From: an uncultured Maribacter sp.
Lineage (GTDB): Bacteria; Bacteroidota; Bacteroidia; Flavobacteriales; Flavobacteriaceae
Direction of reading: 5' to 3'
DNA length: 64,000 bases
Assembly: GCF_947496775.1 (NCBI RefSeq)
Contig: NZ_CANMDU010000001.1
Location: 62,001 to 126,000 of the forward strand
Shown: positions 8,129 to 16,602 of the stretch, one piece after another
How positions within the stretch are numbered: the stretch's first letter is position 1
How the letters are laid out: each line of letters starts with the position of its first letter
The notes under the pieces: model-generated
Seen by the model: the letters and a program-made list of their open reading frames with translations, nothing else
Told to the model about the DNA's origin: nothing
The model's database searches: none
Program-made: the position numbers and the translations under genes

Positions 8129-8776
8129 TTTGTTATCGCTCTGAAAAGATTTAACACCTGCTAAAACTTTAACATTTAAATTATTAACACTAGGAACTAT
8201 AGGGCAAGAGTATTTTTTATTGTAAACACAATAAGGATTGTATGCCTTATTAAAATCAATCTGCATTTTATTTCCTTCGGGTATTCTTAAATCTATATAT
8301 CGTCCACCCGCATAGGTTTCCTCTCCATTAGACTCATCGGTAAACGGTAAAAACAAATAGTCTCTATACCCTTCTTCTAACATTAATTTCCTGTTCTGAT
8401 ACACCTCTAATTGGTGTTTTTCACCCTGTAAAACAAAGGTTAAGATACCATACACCACCTCTTTTGATTTTCTACCAGTTGTTGTCGGCATCATAAAAGG
8501 GATTGCTTCGGGAGTTCTTTCTAAATCAGCAATAACGATATAATTTACATCTGGTTTAAAGAAATCCAAACTTTCAAAATCTTTTCTATATCTATCTGGT
8601 AATGGAGAAGTTTCTGGATTAGCGTACTCTTTATTAAGTTTTCCTTGCCAATGCAAAACACTATTTACCAGAGTATCTTGTTGAACTATCTCGTTCTGCT
8701 TTTCTACATCATGATATTTTTTTTTCTGTTTACAAGACAATCCCAACACAGCAATAAACAGTAATAAATGTTTCAT
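8126..8776 (-). CDS. DUF1684-domain lipoprotein
   Basis: This 216-residue protein has a lipoprotein signal (LLLFIAVLGLSC, Cys near residue 15). The DUF1684 core includes LNKEYANPETSPLPDRYRK near residue 47, the central YGILTFVLQGEKHQLEVYQ-like strands, and the conserved C-terminal block GGRYIDLRIPEGNKMQIDFNKAYNPYCVYNKKYSCPIVP with NPYC and CP. The family is widespread in Bacteroidota and actinobacteria and has no assigned function. It is likely anchored in the envelope. Single gene, convergent with the porin gene. Confidence 0.87.
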   Translation of the reverse strand: MKHLLLFIAVLGLSCKQKKKYHDVEKQNEIVQQDTLVNSVLHWQGKLNKEYANPETSPLPDRYRKDFESLDFFKPDVNYIVIADLERTPEAIPFMMPTTTGRKSKEVVYGILTFVLQGEKHQLEVYQNRKLMLEEGYRDYLFLPFTDESNGEETYAGGRYIDLRIPEGNKMQIDFNKAYNPYCVYNKKYSCPIVPSVNNLNVKVLAGVKSFQSDNK

Positions 8777-8885
8777 CCTAATATATTTTAATTAGACAGC
8801 GTAAAAATACAACATATACCTATTTTATTTTTAAGTGCAAAGTGCCGTTAAAGTAATTTACTACTTTTACACTTAAAGAAAACCG

Positions 8886-9629
8886 ATGAAAATAACCCTA
8901 TATAGTATTCTTGTAATTTTAACTTTAATTGGTTGCAATTTAAAAACCGAACCGGAACATTCTAATAAAAAAGATATGACGGATAGAGCTCTTCCCAAAC
9001 TATCTCCAAATCGCTACAATGTTGCATTTCTTATCATGGACGGCACCTTCAATACAGAATTTACCGCCCCTTATGATATTTTTCAGCATACCAAATTCCG
9101 AAAAAACATAAAAGCAATGAATACGTTTACTATTGCAAATACCCTGAACCCAATTACAACCTTTGAAGGCGTTCGCATACTACCCGATTTTGATTACACG
9201 CAGGATTCTATACCTAAAATAGACATCCTAGTGGTACCAAGTGCTGAACATCATTTGGACTCCGATTTAAAAGACACTACTATGCTGAACTTTGTTAAAA
9301 AAGTAGACCAACAAGCTCTTTATATTACAAGTCATTGTGATGGGGCATTTGTTCTCGCCAAAGCTGGATTATTAAACAACGTTACCTCTACTACATTTCC
9401 CGGAGATATTAAGAAGTATAAAGAAACCTTCCCCCATTTAAAAGTAAAAGACAGTGTATTTTTTGTACATCAAAATAAATACATAACTTCTGCTGGTGGA
9501 GCAAAAAGTTTTGAAGCCGCCTTATATTTATGCGAGGTTTTATACGGAAAAGAAATTACCCAATCTCTTGCTGGAGGACTTGTTATTGATTGGAATTTAG
9601 ATAAAGTACCACATCTTATTCTTCCGTAA
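8886..9629 (+). CDS. DJ-1/PfpI-family lipoprotein
   Basis: This 247-residue protein has a lipobox with Cys17 (TLIGC) and a DJ-1/PfpI (ThiJ) domain. The nucleophile-elbow Cys is Cys151 in YITSHCDGAFVLAKAGLL. Glu59, in NTEFTAPYDIF, is in the position of the conserved acid of the family. The domain resembles the amidotransferase-like half of GATase1-AraC proteins (GlxA), but no DNA-binding domain follows. Export as a lipoprotein is unusual for DJ-1 proteins but common in Flavobacteriaceae. It overlaps the convergent gene at 9616 by 14 bases. Confidence 0.82.
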   Translation: MKITLYSILVILTLIGCNLKTEPEHSNKKDMTDRALPKLSPNRYNVAFLIMDGTFNTEFTAPYDIFQHTKFRKNIKAMNTFTIANTLNPITTFEGVRILPDFDYTQDSIPKIDILVVPSAEHHLDSDLKDTTMLNFVKKVDQQALYITSHCDGAFVLAKAGLLNNVTSTTFPGDIKKYKETFPHLKVKDSVFFVHQNKYITSAGGAKSFEAALYLCEVLYGKEITQSLAGGLVIDWNLDKVPHLILP

Positions 9630-11028
9630 TTTCATAACGAGCCTCTTTTAAATATTTAGCAACAGTCTCATTAAATTCTGGGGTAATACGCAGCAAAGCA
9701 GTATGCTCTAGTTTATACAATTCTTCCTTATTTCTATACCCATTCATAAGAAGTTCTTCTAAATAGAACAAAGCGGTACCGTAATCTTCATTCTTAGCAC
9801 TGATAGAAATTATATTTAAATAATTCTTATATTCTTTAGGAGATACAACTGTTTTAATCATATACACTAAATTCAAAGCTTCTTCATCCACCAAATCCGC
9901 TCCTTTAATTAAATCAATATAATCTTCCAATAATGCGTTTAAATAACCATCCAAACGTTTACCCAATTGCTTTTCTCCTAATTTGGAGCTATTTCCTAAT
10001 TTCGTTATTTGCTCCATTTGATATTTCCACCAGCCCAAGTTATTATAATTATAGCTAGCAATATCTTCCTCTAAAAAGTAATTATAATCATCAATAGCAA
10101 AGGACTCCTTTAAAAGAATACCATTTTCCTCATTCTTTCTTGATCGGTATAATTTGCTTCTTTTTACATATTTTCGTTTTTCTTTTACAGAATCAATGTT
10201 CATTAAAGGACGGTACACATCTAACATTTGACTTAATATATTTTCAGCCAACAATGGTTTATTTTCCTTTAATAAGGTATTTATTCTCATTAAATTCTTC
10301 TGATAGGTTTCTCTAACAAAAAATGTATCTAACTCTTCTTTGTTTTTTGCCATTGCAGACAATTTAAAATACTCCAATGCAGAATTAAAATAAGTGCTTA
10401 GAGGCCATTCTTCTCCTCTACCATGAAATAACAATTGATTAGGGTATTTTAATTTATTTAAAAATTTTCTATTGTTTATCATATCAGAATATGAATAATC
10501 TTCCTTACCAACAATACCAATAAAATAATAAGGTTTTTTAACATCTAATACCTCTCTATTAGCCACAGAAGCACTTAAGGACAAAACTCCCGAAACACCT
10601 TTAATAAAAGCAGGAATAAGACTAGCAAACTTACCTCCTTCTTTATACCCTGCTGTATAAACTCTTTCTTTCTTAATTGGTAAAATAGAATACACTCTGT
10701 TAAACATTCTACTACTAATCAAAAGGTTTTTGGTAAGCGACAAAGAATCGTTAACATTATTTGAAGCTGCCAAAATATATTCTTGCTCTTCGGCCGCAGA
10801 AACAAACATACTTAAGGCTTGCTTTCCTTTATTTTTCATATTAAAAACAAATAATACTGGCCAAGCCTTATTTGTATTAAAAGAAGATGGTAAATAGAGA
10901 GAAAAGCTTTCCGCAAGAGTATCATGAACTTTTAAATTTGTCATAATAACCCCTTTTTTTAATCTTATTTCCTGAGCACCAACATTCCATGTTAACACAA
11001 ATAATAGTAAAACACGTATAATTTTCAT
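9616..11028 (-). CDS. Exported alpha/beta-hydrolase-like protein without a catalytic Ser, with helical C-terminal half
   Basis: The 470-residue protein starts with a signal peptide ending near residue 19 (WNVGAQ). Residues 40-230 look like an esterase-type alpha/beta hydrolase: SFSLYLPSSF, WPVLFVF, ERVYTAGYKEGGKFASL, then KPYYFIGIVGKEDY. At the nucleophile elbow the sequence is GYKEGG, with Lys129 where GxSxG would place Ser. The enzyme is therefore probably inactive as a hydrolase and may bind a ligand. Residues 230-470 are mostly helical and hold pairs resembling TPR helices. No named family was recognised. The 3' end overlaps the DJ-1-like gene. Confidence 0.7.
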   Translation of the reverse strand: MKIIRVLLLFVLTWNVGAQEIRLKKGVIMTNLKVHDTLAESFSLYLPSSFNTNKAWPVLFVFNMKNKGKQALSMFVSAAEEQEYILAASNNVNDSLSLTKNLLISSRMFNRVYSILPIKKERVYTAGYKEGGKFASLIPAFIKGVSGVLSLSASVANREVLDVKKPYYFIGIVGKEDYSYSDMINNRKFLNKLKYPNQLLFHGRGEEWPLSTYFNSALEYFKLSAMAKNKEELDTFFVRETYQKNLMRINTLLKENKPLLAENILSQMLDVYRPLMNIDSVKEKRKYVKRSKLYRSRKNEENGILLKESFAIDDYNYFLEEDIASYNYNNLGWWKYQMEQITKLGNSSKLGEKQLGKRLDGYLNALLEDYIDLIKGADLVDEEALNLVYMIKTVVSPKEYKNYLNIISISAKNEDYGTALFYLEELLMNGYRNKEELYKLEHTALLRITPEFNETVAKYLKEARYEITEE

Positions 11029-11087
11029 AGTACAATAGTTATCAAAAATCTAGCCAAAAAAAACAGATACTTAGAAAGATTAAAAAA

Positions 11088-11912
11088 TTATTCCCCAATA
11101 GCTCCTATTTCTATTCCTTCAGAGTAAGCTACAGTAACTCCATGCATACTAAATGCCTTTTTAATAGCTTTATTCGTCTCAAAAGTAACTTCCCAATAAT
11201 CATCTGGCGAAACATAAGGTCTAACAAGTAATTCTATATTGTGAGAATCGAAAGTACTAATACCTATTTCGGGCTTAGGATCTTTCATAATTTTAGGAAT
11301 AGTAATCAACGCACCTTCTATAATTTCTTGAACTTTAGGAAAACTCTCTGCATAAGGCATTGTTACATTAATCTCTAAACGAATCATTCCTTTTTCAGAA
11401 TAGTTAGTAACTATGGTATCTGTAATTTTAGAATTTGGAATTATTAAAATCTTATTCCCTGGGGTTAGCACATCGGTACTGAATATGCCTATTTCTTCTA
11501 CTTTACCAAACTTATCCTCTAATTGAATCCAGTCGCCAACTTTATAAGGCTTAAGAGTTAGTATTAATATCCCAGAGGCAAAATTACCCAAACTCCCCTG
11601 AAGAGCCATTCCTATTGCAAAACCAGCAGCAGCTAAAATAGCCACTAAACCAGTTAAATCTGCGCCTATTATCGTTGCTATAATAAATAAAACAGCGCCT
11701 TTAAGAACCACCCCAACAATAGAGGTTAAAAATGGCCTTAAAGTTGACGAAAAACCTGTTTTTTCAAGAGCCGTATTTGTCCATTCTACGAGCTTTTTTA
11801 CAATCTTAAAACCTATCCAAAAAATAAGCCCTGCCATTATTATTTTAGGCAGAAAAAAAACTATTTTCTCCTGAGCAATTTCTAAATATTCGTAAATTTT
11901 TTCCGTATCCAT
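11088..11912 (-). CDS. Small-conductance mechanosensitive channel (MscS family)
   Basis: The 274-residue inner-membrane channel has three N-terminal hydrophobic helices. The pore helix is near residues 93-115 (LAAAGFAIGMALQGSLGNFASGI), with the Gly/Ala packing typical of MscS TM3. The beta domain follows with FKVGDWIQ-like PYKVGDWIQLEDKFGKVEEIG and IPNSKITDTIVTNYS, then the C-terminal alpha/beta domain. It opens under membrane tension to release solutes in hypo-osmotic shock. Length is close to E. coli MscS. Single gene, with a 59-base gap to the Lrp gene upstream. Confidence 0.93.
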   Translation of the reverse strand: MDTEKIYEYLEIAQEKIVFFLPKIIMAGLIFWIGFKIVKKLVEWTNTALEKTGFSSTLRPFLTSIVGVVLKGAVLFIIATIIGADLTGLVAILAAAGFAIGMALQGSLGNFASGILILTLKPYKVGDWIQLEDKFGKVEEIGIFSTDVLTPGNKILIIPNSKITDTIVTNYSEKGMIRLEINVTMPYAESFPKVQEIIEGALITIPKIMKDPKPEIGISTFDSHNIELLVRPYVSPDDYWEVTFETNKAIKKAFSMHGVTVAYSEGIEIGAIGE

Positions 11913-11973
11913 GTTTCTAAAATAAAAGTAAAAATAAGCAACAACAAATTTTACTAATACTATTTAATAAAAC

Positions 11974-12426
11974 TTACAATTTTGTTTTCCCAACAGGTGC
12001 ATTTGTTACCACATTCGAAAGTATAATATGTGTTCTTGTTTCTCCATACTGTATCAATCTATCAATAAACTGCTCCAGATGAAATTGATCTTTCAAAACT
12101 ACTTCCATAACAATATTCTCGTTTCCAGTAATCCTATAACAATTGACTACTTCTTCGAACTTAGGAATCACCGCTAAAAATGGTTTTAATTTCCCCATAA
12201 AAGCTTTTAAAGTAATTATTGCTTTTAATTGATGCCCCGTTAAGGCATGAGAAACTTTAGCATTATACCCCTCAATAATTCCTATATCCTCCATCTTCTT
12301 AACACGCTCCGCAACTGCCGGAGCTGTAAGTCCTATTTTACGTCCAATGGTAGCATATGATTCTCTAGCATTTTCTTGTAAAAAATGAAGTATTTTCCAG
12401 TTAAGTTCGTCTATTTTTGTTTTCAA
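11974..12426 (-). CDS. Lrp/AsnC-family transcriptional regulator
   Basis: This 150-residue regulator has an N-terminal winged helix-turn-helix (residues 5-60: DELNWKILHFLQENARESYATIGRKIGLTAPAV-type) and a C-terminal RAM effector-binding domain (about residues 65-150). It has the normal length and order for the family, which usually responds to amino acids. It diverges from the small helical-protein gene that starts near 12544. Target genes cannot be told from the sequence, though self-regulation is common. Confidence 0.92.
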   Translation of the reverse strand: MKTKIDELNWKILHFLQENARESYATIGRKIGLTAPAVAERVKKMEDIGIIEGYNAKVSHALTGHQLKAIITLKAFMGKLKPFLAVIPKFEEVVNCYRITGNENIVMEVVLKDQFHLEQFIDRLIQYGETRTHIILSNVVTNAPVGKTKL

Positions 12427-12527
12427 AATTATTTTACGTTTATTTTTTGCTTTGCAAAGTATAATAACAAAAATACTAATTATTACAAATTAAATATTAA
12501 AAATAGCAACGTAACTTTATATTATAA

Positions 12528-12535
12528 TAATTTTG
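12528..12535 (+). promoter_or_regulatory. -7 box before the four-helix-bundle-like gene
   Basis: TAATTTTG matches TAnnTTTG exactly. It lies only 9 bases before the in-frame GTG at 12544. If it is used, either the message is nearly leaderless or translation starts at the ATG at 12604. Confidence 0.4.
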
Positions 12536-12543
12536 CTAAAACT

Positions 12544-12933
12544 GTGTCTCACAAAAGTTTAAGAAAAACACCCGTCTACAGAAAAGCTCTTGAGCTTTGT
12601 ATAATGAGCAGGGAGATTGCAAGCTATGTTTCCTTAAATAAGGATTTACTAAAGCTTTACAAATCTACTAGCTTAAGAGACTCTATTGCCAATTCTCTTT
12701 TAACAGATGCCATTCTTATTCCTCAAAAAATTGCACAGGCTGAATACACAGAATGTAGAACAGAACGATTAAAAAATGCGCTACACATAAATATTATGCT
12801 CCGTAATATTAGCTCCTATTGCACTGGCTTGGAAAAAGACGGTGTAAAAGAAAAAGAGTATATTCATTTATTAAGGACGGAGATTAACTTATTCCGAGTA
12901 TCTTTTAAAAATTGGAGAAAATCTTTAGCTTAA
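12544..12933 (+). CDS. Small helical protein, possibly of the four-helix-bundle (S23/IVP-like) family
   Basis: The 129-residue helical protein has the shape of the S23/intervening-sequence four-helix-bundle family: a first helix VYRKALELCIMSREIAS, then SLRDSIANSLLTDAILIPQKIAQAE, which echoes the usual RRAAxSIPxNIAEG segment, then two further helices. The match is divergent, so the family call is tentative. The start is uncertain: an in-frame GTG at 12544 keeps the whole first helix, while the first ATG is at 12604 and would cut it. A frame extending farther upstream to 12385 overlaps the Lrp gene and is unlikely. It diverges from the Lrp gene. Confidence 0.6.
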   Translation: MSHKSLRKTPVYRKALELCIMSREIASYVSLNKDLLKLYKSTSLRDSIANSLLTDAILIPQKIAQAEYTECRTERLKNALHINIMLRNISSYCTGLEKDGVKEKEYIHLLRTEINLFRVSFKNWRKSLA

Positions 12934-12981
12934 ACATTTTTTTTCTTAATTCTACATATTTTATTTAGTTTGATATAGATA

Positions 12982-13013
12982 ATGTGCTAATTTTGAAAGC
13001 TAAAATAGCACAT
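12982..13013. promoter_or_regulatory. Dyad spanning the purU promoter
   Basis: ATGTGCT (12982-12988) and AGCACAT (13007-13013) are perfect inverted arms. A further ATTTT/AAAAT pairing lies inside. The -7 box TAATTTTG (12988-12995) sits in the dyad, and the TTG start of purU follows one base after it. The position fits an operator. Confidence 0.5.
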
Positions 13014-13014
13014 C

Positions 13015-13866
13015 TTGAAAACTTCCATTTTAATTCATTGCCCAGATAAAGCCGGAATAATAAGTACAGTAACAGCATTTATACATTCGAATGGCGGCAA
13101 CATTATTTATTTGGACCAACATGTAGACAAAGAAGCTAATGTGTTTTTTATGAGACTCGAAAGCGATTTTGAACAATCTACATTTAACCTGACAAACTTT
13201 AAATCTGAATTCGAAAATACTTTAGCTAAGCCATATCAAATGGAATGGAGTATTAACACCGATGAAGAAAAAAGTAAAATGGCTCTTTTTGTATCGAAAT
13301 ACAATCACTGTCTTTATGATTTATTAAGCCGTTTTAAATCTGGTGAATTAAATGTAGAAATTCCATTTATATTAAGCAATCATAATGATTTAAGGCATAT
13401 TGCAGAACAATTCAATATACCCTTTTACCATATACCAATATCTAAAAGCACGCGGGAAGAAGCCGAAAAAAAACAACTACAACTATTACAAGATAACAAT
13501 ATAGATTTTATTGTTCTTGCAAGATATATGCAAATTGTAAGCAGTACTGTTATAGAAAAATTCCCCAATACTATTATAAATATTCATCATTCCTTTTTAC
13601 CTGCATTTGCTGGAGCAAAACCTTACCATGCCGCATTTAAAAGAGGAGTGAAAATTATTGGAGCAACTAGCCATTATGTAACCGAAGAATTAGATGCTGG
13701 ACCAATTATTGAACAGGATGTAACTACTGTTTCCCATTCCCACTCTATTAGCGATTTTATTGCAAAAGGAAGAGATCTGGAGAAAATTGTATTATCACGT
13801 GCCGTTAAGCTTCACCTTCAAAGAAAAACTATGGTATACAATAACAAAACAGTAATCTTCTCATAA
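13015..13866 (+). CDS. purU: Formyltetrahydrofolate deformylase
   Basis: This 283-residue enzyme releases formate from 10-formyltetrahydrofolate, feeding PurT and balancing one-carbon pools. An N-terminal ACT domain (residues 1-80, starting MKTSILIHCPDKAGIIST) is followed by a formyltransferase-like catalytic domain. That domain contains LARYMQIVSS, the active-site motif NIHHSFLPAFAGAKPY and GATSHYVTEELDAGPIIEQD. The start is TTG, because family members begin at this position and no ATG is available. A dyad overlaps its promoter. The DUF4197 gene follows 32 bases later. Confidence 0.92.
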   Translation: MKTSILIHCPDKAGIISTVTAFIHSNGGNIIYLDQHVDKEANVFFMRLESDFEQSTFNLTNFKSEFENTLAKPYQMEWSINTDEEKSKMALFVSKYNHCLYDLLSRFKSGELNVEIPFILSNHNDLRHIAEQFNIPFYHIPISKSTREEAEKKQLQLLQDNNIDFIVLARYMQIVSSTVIEKFPNTIINIHHSFLPAFAGAKPYHAAFKRGVKIIGATSHYVTEELDAGPIIEQDVTTVSHSHSISDFIAKGRDLEKIVLSRAVKLHLQRKTMVYNNKTVIFS

Positions 13867-13898
13867 AAAATCAATTAAATAATTAAAACTACGTATTA

Positions 13899-14606
13899 AT
13901 GACCAAAAGAATTCTTCCTTTATTTTTTATACTCTTTACATTCTCTTGTGGAGAACTACAACAAATTGTAAATCAATTACCCCAAGAAACAAATGGTATC
14001 GGAAATATAGAAATAGCCAGTGGTCTACAAGAGGCGCTGCAATTTGGTATTGATAAACAAGTGACCAAACTTACCCAAAAAGATGGTTTCTTTAAAAACG
14101 AATTAGTAAAAATAGTTTTACCAGAAGAATTGCAAAAAGTAGACAAAACCCTACGGAATATAGGATTAGGGCAATTAGCGGATGAAGGCCTTAAAGTTCT
14201 TAACCGGGCCGCCGAAGACGCAGTAAGTGAGGCCACTCCTATTTTTGTAGATGCTGTAAAGAATATTTCATTTTCAGATGCCAAAAGTATTTTATTAGGT
14301 TCTGATAATGCCGCTACGCAATATCTTACCAAAGCCACAAAAAGTAATTTATATAATAAATTTCAACCTGTAATCTCCAATTCTTTTAAAAAGGTTGGTG
14401 CAGAAAGAATTTGGAAAAATTTAATTACAAAATACAACAACATACCATTAACAAACGATGTTAACCCTGACATTACTGAATATGTAACACAAGAGGCTCT
14501 CTCTGGTGTATATACTATGATTGCTGTAGAGGAAAAGGAAATAAGAACAAAAGTATCATCCAGAACCACTGATTTGCTTAAAAAAGTGTTTATTCTTCAA
14601 GATTAA
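13899..14606 (+). CDS. DUF4197-domain lipoprotein
   Basis: The 235-residue product has a lipoprotein signal (LFFILFTFSC, Cys near residue 17). The DUF4197 core includes GLQEALQFGIDKQVTKLTQKDGF, VKIVLPEELQKVDKTLRNIGLG, NISFSDAKSILLGSDNAATQYL and a helical C-terminus. The family is common in Bacteroidota and Proteobacteria and has no assigned function. It follows purU by 32 bases and may share its transcript. A strong terminator follows at 14764-14790. Confidence 0.87.
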   Translation: MTKRILPLFFILFTFSCGELQQIVNQLPQETNGIGNIEIASGLQEALQFGIDKQVTKLTQKDGFFKNELVKIVLPEELQKVDKTLRNIGLGQLADEGLKVLNRAAEDAVSEATPIFVDAVKNISFSDAKSILLGSDNAATQYLTKATKSNLYNKFQPVISNSFKKVGAERIWKNLITKYNNIPLTNDVNPDITEYVTQEALSGVYTMIAVEEKEIRTKVSSRTTDLLKKVFILQD

Positions 14607-14763
14607 GAAGAAAAGATTACACTATAAACAATAAATTTAACATTTCTACGTTAAAAATTGTAAGAGAACCTGAAAATACAATCTTTTGATAATTTAATAA
14701 AGATGTTGTCTAAGGATTTATATACAAAACTATTTGAGTTAGTAATTTTTGAGTTAGTTAGTT

Positions 14764-14792
14764 AAAACCGGTGGGAGCACCGGTTTTTTTTT
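14764..14792 (+). terminator. Intrinsic terminator after the DUF4197 gene
   Basis: The arms AAAACCGGTG (14764-14773) and CACCGGTTTT (14778-14787) surround the loop GGAG. The hairpin runs into ten or more T. The rest of 14607-14912 shows no gene. Confidence 0.88.
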
Positions 14793-14912
14793 TAATCTAT
14801 TAATTTCACAAAAAAAACAAAATTTTACCAATAATAATCTTTCTAGTGTTTAAAACCTCTTGTTTACTTACTTTTACCATTCGCTTTTCTAATTAAAGTA
14901 ATATAACCACTC

Positions 14913-16373
14913 ATGAGAAAACTAAGAATCTTAATCACATTCTTATTATTATCAATCAATTTATATCCTTCTCTATTAAAAATAGAAATAAAGAAAGATG
15001 TACATAAACGAGTATTCGTTCATAGCTTTCATAAAAAAACTAGCAATACATTTAACGAGAAAAAGGATTTCGAAACTTTAGAAAGTAATACCTCAGCTTT
15101 AAAAAAAAGTAACAAAATAGCTCTTAGAAAAGAATTAGTTCCAAAATACAAAGAACAGCCCTTTACAGATAAAAACAAATCATCTAATTTATCGGATAGC
15201 ACGCCAAAAACAATTAATAAAAATAGCGTTTCTGAAAAATATACTCCAGGCGTTAATATTTGGTCTTTTATATATCTTTATGTATCCTTAATAGGCTTTT
15301 ATATTACTATTGTTATACACTTTAACAAACAAATTGATTCGATAGCTAAAAAGCTAATTAGTGCTTTTCTATTCACACATTCTATTTTTATCATTCATAT
15401 ATTCTTATTCCTAAGTAACTACCAGTTCAATCTCCCACATTCCTACTTAATATCTACGGGATTTTCATTTCTATACGGCCCATTACTTTACTTTTATTTT
15501 AAACGAATAACAGAAAAGTATGTTTTTAAACCAAAAGACCTTATTCATCTTCTACCGACTTTGTTAATGTTTATTTATTTAATACCAAAATATTTACTAC
15601 CAGCAAGCGTAAAGTTAAAAATACTTATAAGTGAGGCAAGTGGCTATACTTCAGAAAATTCTTCTGAATTTATTACTATAATGACACTTAAGATAATATC
15701 CTTATTCCTATATGGAATCTTCATTAGAAAAATATTCTTAAAAAGCCAAGAGAACACTAATCTCTCCAACCAAAATAAACAATGGAAAAAGAACATTTAC
15801 AGAATACATTTTCTATATCTAATTTGCTATTTTTTCTATGGCTTTCTTTCTTTATACAACATTAACTCTGGGCTCTTTTTTAATATGCAAATATTTGCAA
15901 TGGCAATTATGATATTATACATAGGATACTCAGCGAATGCGCAACCCGCTGCTTTTAGTGGTAGCATTAACACAAATAGCAATCAACAATTGAAATACCA
16001 AAAATCCGGATTAACAGATAACTTCTCTAATGAACTTAAAGATAGTCTTATCCGTCTCTTTGATATAGATAAAATTTACAGAGAAAATCAGATTAATTTA
16101 GAATTATTAGCAAAAAAATTAGATACTACCAAGCACAATACATCGCAAGTAATAAATGAACATTTTAAAATGAATTTTCATGAGCTCGTAAATTGGTATC
16201 GCATAAAGGAAGCTAAGGACATTTTAGATAAGGATGTAGCCAAGAATTTAAATATTATTGATATTGCATATGAGGTTGGATACAATAACAAAGTAACATT
16301 CAACAAAGCATTCAAAAAAGAAACATCACAAACTCCTAAGCAATATCAAAAACAAATAAGAAGCAAAAATTGA
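14913..16373 (+). CDS. Membrane-bound AraC-family transcriptional regulator
   Basis: The 486-residue protein has a signal-anchor helix (residues 5-22), a polar linker to about residue 115, and six or seven hydrophobic helices between about 117 and 340. The C-terminal AraC-type double helix-turn-helix occupies residues 395-486, with LELLAKKLDTTKHNTSQVINE and the second motif NIIDIAYEVGYNNKVTFNKAFK. This 7TM-plus-HTH_18 layout is common in Flavobacteriaceae and is thought to sense envelope or extracellular signals. It stands alone, so target genes are unknown. The gap to the convergent hydrolase gene holds a 9-bp long-range inverted repeat. Confidence 0.85.
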   Translation: MRKLRILITFLLLSINLYPSLLKIEIKKDVHKRVFVHSFHKKTSNTFNEKKDFETLESNTSALKKSNKIALRKELVPKYKEQPFTDKNKSSNLSDSTPKTINKNSVSEKYTPGVNIWSFIYLYVSLIGFYITIVIHFNKQIDSIAKKLISAFLFTHSIFIIHIFLFLSNYQFNLPHSYLISTGFSFLYGPLLYFYFKRITEKYVFKPKDLIHLLPTLLMFIYLIPKYLLPASVKLKILISEASGYTSENSSEFITIMTLKIISLFLYGIFIRKIFLKSQENTNLSNQNKQWKKNIYRIHFLYLICYFFYGFLSLYNINSGLFFNMQIFAMAIMILYIGYSANAQPAAFSGSINTNSNQQLKYQKSGLTDNFSNELKDSLIRLFDIDKIYRENQINLELLAKKLDTTKHNTSQVINEHFKMNFHELVNWYRIKEAKDILDKDVAKNLNIIDIAYEVGYNNKVTFNKAFKKETSQTPKQYQKQIRSKN

Positions 16374-16510
16374 GTTATTTTGTTTTTATATTAAACCGTA
16401 ACTATCATTAAAAGGTAAAAAAAAGGTAACAATACGTCGGCATTGGTAATAAATTATAAGGATTGCCTATTTATTTTTCAGCAAAGTCTTTCTTTGGATT
16501 TTTAAATAAC

Positions 16511-16587
16511 AGCCTTGACTACCAACTAGCTTCTAAGTATAAAATTAGTCGTTTTTAAATTTGAATTAGCCATCAAACGTCAAGGCT
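16511..16587. repeat. Long-spaced inverted repeat between convergent genes
   Basis: AGCCTTGAC (16511-16519) and GTCAAGGCT (16579-16587) are perfect inverted copies with 59 bases between them. They lie between the convergent AraC-type and hydrolase genes and may form a large terminator-like hairpin. Nothing else is seen in 16374-16602. Confidence 0.4.
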
Positions 16588-16602
16588 TTATTTATATTCA
16601 TC

